Of a DNA stretch of 6,751 bases, positions 1-5,852 are shown piece after piece. The notes under the pieces were generated by a model. The model was not told the origin of the DNA. It made no database searches and saw only the letters and a list, made by a program, of their open reading frames with translations. Position 1 is the first letter of the stretch; the number at the start of each line of letters is the position of its first letter. Both the position numbers and the translations under genes were made by a program. Origin of the DNA: Bacteroidales bacterium (GTDB taxonomy: Bacteria; Bacteroidota; Bacteroidia; Bacteroidales; UBA932); NCBI GenBank assembly GCA_016303175.1, contig JAEDMF010000090.1:1-6751 (forward strand), in the 5' to 3' direction.

Positions 1-203
1 GTTCCTACAGGGCAGAACTTCTGTCCGGATGCATCCCTTAGACCGCCTCCCTGTCGCTTGATGAAGATGCCGTAGTGATAGCGGGCCCGGCTGAAGCCGT
101 AGCGGTGGTTGGAAGTGAGAAAGGCTCTTGCGACTGTGGCTTCAATGCGTCTGACAGAGCAGTTGCGGGCAAAGACTGATATGAATTCACTGGGATAGCT
201 CAT
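1..203 (-). CDS. Conserved Bacteroidales-type protein of unknown function, N-terminal fragment (runs off the left edge)
   Basis: An open frame reads leftward from an ATG at 203-201 through 67 codons to the window edge without a stop. An in-frame TGA lies four codons upstream of that ATG, so no longer start is possible. The visible protein begins MSYPSEFISVFARN and contains the segment SNHRYGFSRARYHYGIFIKR at about residues 31-50. This resembles, from memory, the start of an uncharacterised family common in Bacteroidales, in which an N-H-x-x-G stretch precedes a Y-x-Y-G-hydrophobic-F strand. No function is known to me and I assign none. A strong promoter match sits directly upstream on the same strand (222-252), which supports a real, expressed gene. 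It is divergent from pgi. The family resemblance is tentative; that it is coding is more secure. Confidence 0.65.
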   Translation of the reverse strand, partial: MSYPSEFISVFARNCSVRRIEATVARAFLTSNHRYGFSRARYHYGIFIKRQGGGLRDASGQKFCPVG

Positions 204-221
204 AGCCGTAAATCAAGCCCA

Positions 222-252
222 CAAAATTACAGAATGTCGCGGAGGATACAAA
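222..252 (-). promoter_or_regulatory. Bacteroidetes-type sigma promoter for the leftward gene
   Basis: Read on the minus strand, TTTG (252-249) is followed by exactly 19 bases and then TAATTTTG (229-222). This fits the published Bacteroides vegetative consensus of a -33 TTTG and a -7 TAnnTTTG box. Transcription would begin a few bases downstream of the -7 box, leaving a leader of only about 10-15 bases before the ATG at 203. Both boxes match fully, so confidence is moderate despite the short motifs. Confidence 0.6.
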
Positions 253-269
253 ATATTTCCGTATCTTCG

Positions 270-277
270 TATGTTTG
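270..277 (+). promoter_or_regulatory. pgi: Possible -7 box of the pgi promoter
   Basis: TATGTTTG matches the Bacteroides -7 consensus TAnnTTTG and lies 19 bases upstream of the pgi ATG, in the right orientation. No TTTG is present at the expected -33 position (about 247-250 reads TACA), so the match is only half complete. The A-rich run between this box and the ATG is typical of leaders in this phylum, which often lack a Shine-Dalgarno sequence. Offered as a weak call. Confidence 0.3.
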
Positions 278-296
278 AACTTTTAAAAGAAAAATT

Positions 297-1628
297 ATGC
301 TTAGTGTAAAATTGAATGGCTGTGACAATTTTGTCAAAAGCACTGATTATCAGGAATATGTAAAGAAGGCTCTTGCGACCAAGGCCGTACTGGATGCCGG
401 TACCGGCGCAGGCAACGATTTCCTCGGATGGAAGACTTTGCCCTCGGAAACTCTTGAAAGCGACCTTATCGAGCAGTGCGGCGCAGTGTGCGACAAGTGG
501 CGGGAAATGGGTGTCAACCTCGTGGTAGTCATAGGTATAGGCGGCTCCTATCTCGGTGCAAAATGTGCCATTGAAGCTCTTCAACACGGCTTTGTGCAGA
601 GAACTGACGCTCCCCGCATCGTCTTTGCCGGAGAGAACCTCGGAGAGGATTATCTGTGCGAACTGATGGACCTTGCGAAGGGTATGAACGTGGCCTGCAT
701 CGTGATTTCCAAGTCCGGCACCACTACCGAGCCAGCCGTTGCTTTTCGTATCATCAAGCAATTCATCGAACAGAAATATGGCAAGGCAGAGGCTTCCCTG
801 CGCATTGTGGCCGTTACCGACAAGGCCCGCGGCGCTCTCAAGAGCCTCAGTACCCAGGAGGGATACAAGACTTTTGTCATCCCCGATAATGTGGGTGGTC
901 GTTTCAGCGTACTTACTCCCGTGGGCCTGCTGCCTATTATGGCCGCCGGTTATGATGTGAAGAAGATGCTTGAGGGCGCAAAGCGGATGCAGGACATCTG
1001 CTCCGAGGCATCCGGGGAAAATCCCGCCGTCAAGTATGCGGCAATGCGCAACGCCCTTTATCTGGGTCTTGGCAAGAAGATAGAGGTGCTCATCAACTTC
1101 AATCCCAAGCTTCAGTATCTGGGCGAGTGGTGGAAGCAGCTCTATGGTGAGAGCGAAGGCAAGGACGGCAAGGGCATTTTTCCGGCTTCCTGCAATTTCA
1201 CCACTGACCTCCACTCTATGGGCCAGTACATCCAGGATGGCGAGCGCATACTTTTCGAGACTCTCGTGAGTGTTGCGACTCCTTCTCGCAAGATGGTTAT
1301 TGAGGCTGACGAACAGAACCTTGATGGCCTGAATTTCCTTGCAGGCAAGAGGGTGGATGAGTGCAACCAGATGGCCCAGCTCGGCACCAAGCTTGCTCAT
1401 ATCGACGGCGGCGTGCCCCAGATTGAAGTGGCCATAGAAAAACTCGACGAGGAACATCTCGGAGAACTCTTCTACTTCTTCGAATATGCTTGCGGCGTAA
1501 GCGCGTACATCCTTGGCATCAATCCTTTCAACCAGCCCGGCGTAGAGGCTTACAAGAAGAATATGTTTGCCCTTTTGGACAAGCCCGGCTACGAGGAGGC
1601 TTCCAAGGAAATCCGCAAGAGGCTGTAG
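297..1628 (+). CDS. pgi: Glucose-6-phosphate isomerase
   Basis: This cytoplasmic enzyme interconverts glucose 6-phosphate and fructose 6-phosphate in glycolysis and gluconeogenesis. The 443-residue length fits the short bacterial (Bacillus/Bacteroides) form. Sugar-phosphate isomerase (SIS) segments are clear: VVVIGIGGSYLGAK at about 76-89 and SKSGTTTE at 138-145. Family signature 1 is at 197-210 (DNVGGRFSVLTPVG) and signature 2 ends in NQPGVEAYK at 412-420. By alignment with the E. coli enzyme, the likely catalytic residues are Glu285 (in GESEGK), His306 (in DLHSMGQ) and Lys420; all are present. The ATG at 297 gives an N-terminus like that of Bacteroides homologues, and an A-rich leader precedes it. 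The gene is complete, with a TAG stop. It stands between a divergent gene and a downstream hairpin, so it may be transcribed alone. Leu codons TTA/CTA and Ser codon TCA appear to be avoided from the start to about 1457, which suggests the strong codon bias of a well-expressed gene. Confidence 0.98.
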   Translation: MLSVKLNGCDNFVKSTDYQEYVKKALATKAVLDAGTGAGNDFLGWKTLPSETLESDLIEQCGAVCDKWREMGVNLVVVIGIGGSYLGAKCAIEALQHGFVQRTDAPRIVFAGENLGEDYLCELMDLAKGMNVACIVISKSGTTTEPAVAFRIIKQFIEQKYGKAEASLRIVAVTDKARGALKSLSTQEGYKTFVIPDNVGGRFSVLTPVGLLPIMAAGYDVKKMLEGAKRMQDICSEASGENPAVKYAAMRNALYLGLGKKIEVLINFNPKLQYLGEWWKQLYGESEGKDGKGIFPASCNFTTDLHSMGQYIQDGERILFETLVSVATPSRKMVIEADEQNLDGLNFLAGKRVDECNQMAQLGTKLAHIDGGVPQIEVAIEKLDEEHLGELFYFFEYACGVSAYILGINPFNQPGVEAYKKNMFALLDKPGYEEASKEIRKRL

Positions 1629-1653
1629 CGGCGTCCCGTCAGATGGCTAATCC

Positions 1654-1675
1654 AGGTTTCGCAAGCGCGAAACCT
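1654..1675 (+). terminator. Perfect 9-bp hairpin after pgi, possible intrinsic terminator or attenuator
   Basis: AGGTTTCGC (1654-1662) pairs perfectly with GCGAAACCT (1667-1675) across the loop AAGC. The hairpin begins 25 bases after the pgi stop. The tail is poor for a classical terminator: only TT follows the stem before G, then AAAA, and a TTTT run appears at 1687-1690. It could end or weaken pgi transcription, or allow partial read-through into the CARF-nuclease operon, for which I found no convincing promoter of its own. Confidence 0.42.
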
Positions 1676-1704
1676 TTGTAAAAGCATTTTGCGAATCTTA
1701 TACG

Positions 1705-2844
1705 ATGGCTTTGCATCAAATCATTTTGATAGGTGACCGTATGGAGACTATATGGCTCGGGGTGAAGGAATTTCACCCCGATGTCGTACATCTGCTATAC
1801 AGTGACGCTGTTGCGGACGCATATATCCCTATGCTGGGTATGCTCCCCAACACTGTCACCGCCCACCAGTACCACATTGATCCTTTTGATGTCCAGAAGG
1901 TTATGTTGCTGTGCGAGAGCATCAGGGAACGTCTTTCTCCCAGTGACCGCCTGATGTACAATCTTACTGAAGGGACCAAGGTTTCGGCCGCTGCCGCTAT
2001 GAAGGTGGCCGACAAGTATTCCGACGAGGTGGTGTACTACAGCCAGGAGGGTGAGGTCATAAACCTGCGCAACTTCGACAGGAGGCCCGTTGCCGCGAGG
2101 GTGAGCAACAGGGAGTTTCTGGAACTGTTCGGAAACGAGCTGGATTCATACAACACGGCCTCCCAGATGCTGCCCTTGGATGTGGTGACAGCCGCAGAAG
2201 TGAAGTCCTTCATAGAGAAGAACACCGTGCTTTACCATCGCATCCAAAAATATTATCGCAAGACCTACCTCGGGCGCATTGAGAACCTCCCGGAGCGTTT
2301 CGTGATTGAACACCCGGGCAGGGTGGAAATCGTCACTTCCGGGGGAAGCCTTAGTATAAAGAACAAGGGTAAGCTTCTTTTTTCCAGCGCTCACAATCTT
2401 GCCACAAGGCTTTTCTTCACGGGACGCTGGTGGGAGGTGCTGGTCAGTGACAAGGTATATCGCTGGGACCTGTCACGCCGCAGCGACAAGTCCGGCTCCG
2501 AGGTGTGGAGAAACGTGCAGTTCCTCATTCCCGGCACCGGCCGCACAAAGAACGAGCTCGACATAATGGTCAACGAGGGCATCAGACTGCTTTTCATAGA
2601 ATGCAAGTCGGGCTATATTTCCCAAGAAAACATTTATAAGATTTACTCCACCAAGGTGACTTACGGTGGAGATCATAGTATAGGCGTACTTGTAAGCTAC
2701 TATCCTCTGGAAGAGTCCATCAAAACCAAATGTGAGGATTTGCGTATCAGGTATTTCGCACCGGAGACGGAGGCGGAGCGCTGCAAGGCTCTGGACCGTC
2801 TGCCCGTGTGGCTGGACAAGGTAGCGCGCCAGATTGAGTTATGA
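1705..2844 (+). CDS. CARF-domain nuclease of the Card1/Can2 (DUF1887) type
   Basis: The 379-residue protein has the architecture of Card1/Can2 effectors, cytoplasmic nucleases activated by cyclic oligoadenylate. The N-terminal CARF fold starts at once: a beta strand (QIILIG, 5-10), a PDVVHLLYSD segment (25-34) and the ligand-loop motif NLTEGTK (86-92), a variant of the usual NxTGGTK. A middle linker follows at about 125-215. The C-terminal PD-(D/E)XK-like nuclease domain shows RWWE (241-244), then NELDIMV (283-289) and FIECKSG (297-303), giving Glu284, Asp286, Glu299 and Lys301 as the predicted metal site. Active residues look intact. The ATG at 1705 is the first in frame after a TAA at 1648 and directly precedes the first CARF strand; there is no Shine-Dalgarno site. 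The stop overlaps the next gene's start by four bases, so it appears to be the first gene of an operon with addB and addA homologues. Characterised relatives serve type III CRISPR, but none is visible here. The ligand and the DNA or RNA target are unknown. Confidence 0.9.
   Translation: MALHQIILIGDRMETIWLGVKEFHPDVVHLLYSDAVADAYIPMLGMLPNTVTAHQYHIDPFDVQKVMLLCESIRERLSPSDRLMYNLTEGTKVSAAAAMKVADKYSDEVVYYSQEGEVINLRNFDRRPVAARVSNREFLELFGNELDSYNTASQMLPLDVVTAAEVKSFIEKNTVLYHRIQKYYRKTYLGRIENLPERFVIEHPGRVEIVTSGGSLSIKNKGKLLFSSAHNLATRLFFTGRWWEVLVSDKVYRWDLSRRSDKSGSEVWRNVQFLIPGTGRTKNELDIMVNEGIRLLFIECKSGYISQENIYKIYSTKVTYGGDHSIGVLVSYYPLEESIKTKCEDLRIRYFAPETEAERCKALDRLPVWLDKVARQIEL
2841..2844 (+). promoter_or_regulatory. 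ATGA stop/start overlap coupling the CARF nuclease to AddB
   Basis: The TGA ending the CARF nuclease (2842-2844) overlaps the ATG of the AddB-like gene (2841-2843) in the tetranucleotide ATGA. No Shine-Dalgarno sequence precedes this start, so translation of the AddB-like gene probably depends on ribosomes terminating on the upstream gene. Confidence 0.75.
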
Positions 2845-5800
2845 AGGAATTTTTAAGACAGGTGGCCGACCATTACGCGCTCAGCTGCTCGGATAAGGTG
2901 TTTGTACTGCCCAGCCAGAGGGCAGTGGTGTTCTTGCGCAAGTACCTCTGTGAAGCGGCAGCGAGGGAACATCGCGCTATGATATTGCCCCCGATGCTCT
3001 CGGTCGATGAGTTCTATGCGTCGTTGAGCCGATCCCGTACGGCCGACAGGATTACTCTGCTGGTGCTCCTGTACGAGTGCTATAAGGAGGAGTGCGGCAA
3101 GTACTCACTCGATTGCGGCAGTTTGGATGATTTCATCTTCTGGGGAGATATCATACTTGCTGATTTTCAAGATGTTGACAAGTATGAGGTGGACCCCTGC
3201 CGGCTTTTCAGGAATATAGCCCAGTATAGGCAGATTCAGGATGATTTTGCCGATCTCGAAGGTGCCCAGAAGGAGGCGATGAAACGCTTTCTTTCTCATT
3301 TCTGTGGTACAGATGGAGAGTTCAAATTGCGTTTCAGCCGTGTATGGGATATGTTATATCCTCTGTATGTGTCTTTCAATGAGAGACTTGACTCGGAGGG
3401 GCTGGCATATCAGGGCAGCCTTTACCGCAAGTTGCTGGAGGAGGTTCGTTCCAAGGGAGTGGGCGAGGTTTTCAAGGCGGCGTACCCTGACAGCTCCAAA
3501 GTGGTATTCTGTGGGCTGAATGCTCTGTGCGAGTGCGAAAAGCGCCTGCTGGACAAGTTCCGTGACTTGGCTCTTGCGGATTTTGTCTGGGACTGGTGCA
3601 GTCCGTGGATCAGGGATGATGCCAATAAGGCGTCGTTCTTTATGAAGGACAATGTGCGCCGTTTTCCTCAGGCTTTTGCTCTTGAAGACTGTGAGCGGCA
3701 ACCTCAGATTGAGGTGGTTTCAGCGTCTTCTGCCGTGGGTCAGGTGCAGTATCTCAGTGATTCCCTTGCCGCGACGGGAACGGCTCCCGATGTGCGCACT
3801 GCAGTGATGCTGCCTGACGAGCATTTGCTCTTGCCCCTGCTGAATTGTCTGCCGCCCAACGTGGACAAGGTTAATGTCACTATGGGTTGCTCAATGGCTG
3901 AGACCTCCTTTTTCTCGCTGCTGCGTGATCTGGGTGCCATGCAATTGCGCGTACGTTATGCCGGCGGCTCTGCCCGTTTCTACCACCGCAATGTGTGGAA
4001 TGTTGTCAACAACAATATTTTCAAGGCTCTTGCCGACACGCAGACGATGGAGGCCGTGCAGAAGATGAAGAAGGACAAGCGCTATTATGTGGATGCGGCT
4101 TCCTTTGCTTCAACAGAATTGCTGCGCATCTTCTTCACTGCCGCCCTTCCTGCAGATTTTCCCGCTGCCGCAGCAACTGTCTCTGGCTCTCAAGATGCAG
4201 ATGCCCCCGTTTCGCAAAATGCAGTTGCTCCCGGCTCGCAAGAGGCTTCCTCCGTTGGCGTCTCTTCCGCAGCCTTTGTCGCCCCTGCCGCCCTCAAGAA
4301 TCCCTCCGCAGAAGCTGTTGAGGCCCTTGCCTCCTACTTTTCCTCTATTGTGGACTACATAGGCAGGCGCATATCCTCTGATGAACAACTGAGTACGCTC
4401 TTTCCCCTCGAGATGGACTTTGCGATGGAATGTTCCCGTATACTCAATCTCCTAAGGGATAAACAGTTGTGCCTGCTGCCCCAGACTTTCGTTCGTCTTT
4501 TTGAGAACCTTGTCCGCAGTGCAAGCGTGCCTTTCAAGGGTGAACCTCTGCTGGGAATGCAGGTGATGGGCCCTCTGGAACTCCGCGCCCTCGACTTTGA
4601 GACTCTCTATATCCTTAGTTCCAACGAAGCTGTCTTCCCGCGCAAGAGTGTTTCATCATCCTTTATTCCTCACTTCCTCCGCAAGGACTTCGGCCTGCCT
4701 ACCTATGAGTATCAGGATGCAGTGTGGGCTTATTACTTTTACCGTTCCATCCAGCGTTGCCGCAAGCTTGTGATGATATATGACTCGCGCACGGATGGTC
4801 TTCAGTCAGGGGAGGAGAGTCGCTATATCAAGCAGCTGCGCTATCACTACGGGGCGGAGATGACCGAGAAGACAGCTGTTCCCGTGCAGACAAAAGTGAG
4901 TCAGAGCACTAACATTGCCAAAACAAAGGAAATGGTGGACCGTCTGCACCGGCGCCGTCTCTCCGCCTCGGCTTTGAAGTCTTACCTAAAGTGCCATGCC
5001 CAGTTCTACTACTATTATGTGGAAGGCCTCAAGCTCGAAGATGAAGTGGCTGAATCCCTGGATGCCGGAATGATAGGCAATGTTTTCCACAGTACGATGG
5101 AGCAGCTATACAAAGGAAAGACGTGGATAGGGGAGGATTATATCAAGGCTTTGCTTAAGAATAAGGCTGGTATTGAGGCAATGGTGGAGCGCTTCGTGAA
5201 GGAAGAATTGAAGACAGAAGACATATATGGGCGCAATATAATATTTGCCAAGTTGATTTTGGGTTATGTGATACGGGCTCTGGAGTGCGACCTGCAGTTC
5301 ATTAAGGACTCCGGCCGGAACGGATTCGATTTCGTTGGAGTGGAACTGCCTATGGAGGCCTCTGTGGGGAATTTTAAACTGTACGGAAAGATAGACCGTT
5401 TGGACTCTTTCGTTCCCGGAACCCTTCGTGTAGTGGATTATAAGACGGGAAAAGTCTTACCGAAGGACGAGGATATCAATGACGGGAATGCAATTGAAAG
5501 AGCAGATTTTATTTTTGATTTGAAAACCAAATCGTCAAACCGGCCTGAGATTGCACTTCAGTTCTTTATCTATGATTACCTGCTGCGCAACGGGAAGGTG
5601 ATTAACCCAGACGGAAATTTCAGTGAAAGTCCGCTCCGGGGTTGTTCTTTGATGAATTCAGTATATTCCACCCGTTCTATTCGGCAGAAGCAACCGTCGA
5701 ACCTTCCTCTTGTACAGTCTTTTTACGATGAAATGGAGAAGCATCTTATGGACTTGTTGAATGAGCTGGAGAATACATCCGTGCCTTTCGATATGACCGA

Positions 5801-5852
5801 CGATACGGAAGTGTGCAAGTGGTGTGATTTCAAAAATATTTGCGGACGATGA
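2841..5852 (+). CDS. addB: AddB-like helicase-nuclease subunit with iron-sulphur PD-(D/E)XK nuclease domain
   Basis: This is the expected partner of AddA in the enzyme that resects double-strand DNA ends for recombination. The 1003-residue protein starts with an inactivated helicase-like half (VFVLPSQRAVVFLRKYL, about 20-36) with no Walker A motif. A helicase-fold remnant follows at about 577-600 (GPLELRALDFETLYIL, then NEAVFP). The C-terminal nuclease domain spans about 707-1003. It has LSASALKSYLKC with Cys718, His750 (IGNVFH), Asp852 (GKIDRLD), Asp866 and Lys868 (VVDYKTG) and a QxxxY motif at Gln907-Tyr911. The final CKWCDFKNIC gives Cys992, Cys995 and Cys1001, which with Cys718 make the four ligands of a 4Fe-4S cluster as in known AddB proteins. 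The nuclease site looks complete. An Ala/Ser/Pro-rich insert with short repeats lies at about 437-490. Both ends overlap neighbours by ATGA. Bacteroidota versions diverge from Bacillus AddB, so the symbol is by analogy. Confidence 0.9.
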   Translation: MKEFLRQVADHYALSCSDKVFVLPSQRAVVFLRKYLCEAAAREHRAMILPPMLSVDEFYASLSRSRTADRITLLVLLYECYKEECGKYSLDCGSLDDFIFWGDIILADFQDVDKYEVDPCRLFRNIAQYRQIQDDFADLEGAQKEAMKRFLSHFCGTDGEFKLRFSRVWDMLYPLYVSFNERLDSEGLAYQGSLYRKLLEEVRSKGVGEVFKAAYPDSSKVVFCGLNALCECEKRLLDKFRDLALADFVWDWCSPWIRDDANKASFFMKDNVRRFPQAFALEDCERQPQIEVVSASSAVGQVQYLSDSLAATGTAPDVRTAVMLPDEHLLLPLLNCLPPNVDKVNVTMGCSMAETSFFSLLRDLGAMQLRVRYAGGSARFYHRNVWNVVNNNIFKALADTQTMEAVQKMKKDKRYYVDAASFASTELLRIFFTAALPADFPAAAATVSGSQDADAPVSQNAVAPGSQEASSVGVSSAAFVAPAALKNPSAEAVEALASYFSSIVDYIGRRISSDEQLSTLFPLEMDFAMECSRILNLLRDKQLCLLPQTFVRLFENLVRSASVPFKGEPLLGMQVMGPLELRALDFETLYILSSNEAVFPRKSVSSSFIPHFLRKDFGLPTYEYQDAVWAYYFYRSIQRCRKLVMIYDSRTDGLQSGEESRYIKQLRYHYGAEMTEKTAVPVQTKVSQSTNIAKTKEMVDRLHRRRLSASALKSYLKCHAQFYYYYVEGLKLEDEVAESLDAGMIGNVFHSTMEQLYKGKTWIGEDYIKALLKNKAGIEAMVERFVKEELKTEDIYGRNIIFAKLILGYVIRALECDLQFIKDSGRNGFDFVGVELPMEASVGNFKLYGKIDRLDSFVPGTLRVVDYKTGKVLPKDEDINDGNAIERADFIFDLKTKSSNRPEIALQFFIYDYLLRNGKVINPDGNFSESPLRGCSLMNSVYSTRSIRQKQPSNLPLVQSFYDEMEKHLMDLLNELENTSVPFDMTDDTEVCKWCDFKNICGR
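4188..4259 (+). repeat. Three imperfect 24-bp (8-residue) tandem repeats inside the AddB-like gene
   Basis: Three in-frame units of eight codons encode SQDADAPV, SQNAVAPG and SQEASSVG (residues 450-473). Units 1 and 2 share 18 of 24 bases by direct comparison; unit 3 has drifted further and matches unit 2 at 13 of 24. Each unit begins Ser-Gln (TCT or TCG, then CAA). They sit within a longer Ala/Ser/Pro-rich stretch (about 4149-4310) with the look of a disordered linker between structured parts of the protein. Confidence 0.6.
5849..5852 (+). promoter_or_regulatory. ATGA stop/start overlap coupling AddB to AddA
   Basis: The AddB-like stop TGA (5850-5852) overlaps the AddA-like ATG (5849-5851). 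This is the same four-base arrangement as at the previous junction, and again there is no Shine-Dalgarno site, consistent with translational coupling and matched production of the two subunits. Confidence 0.75.

Noticed and set aside
121..379. A 14-base direct repeat, AAGGCTCTTGCGAC, at 121-134 and 366-379
   Set aside because: One copy is inside the leftward gene and one inside pgi, in different coding contexts. There are only two copies, with no flanking structure, and a chance match of this length in a window of this size is not very unlikely.
213..1457. A 414-codon open frame on the minus strand opposite pgi
   Set aside because: It is in exact codon register with pgi, so it stays open simply because pgi uses no TTA, CTA or TCA codons over that stretch. 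The pgi protein is unmistakable and the antisense product has no recognisable motifs.
1676..1704. A promoter for the CARF-nuclease operon using the TTTG at 1675-1678 or 1688-1691
   Set aside because: No TAnnTTTG box follows either TTTG at about 19-21 bases; the nearest TTTG downstream is inside the coding region and lacks the TA.
3354..3701. A 115-codon minus-strand open frame within the AddB-like gene
   Set aside because: It lies wholly opposite conserved AddB coding sequence, lacks recognisable domains, and I saw no promoter match for it.
4110..4388. A glycine-rich minus-strand open frame of 92 codons
   Set aside because: It mirrors the Ala/Ser/Pro-rich insert of the AddB-like gene; its composition is the complement of that low-complexity stretch and it has no independent support.
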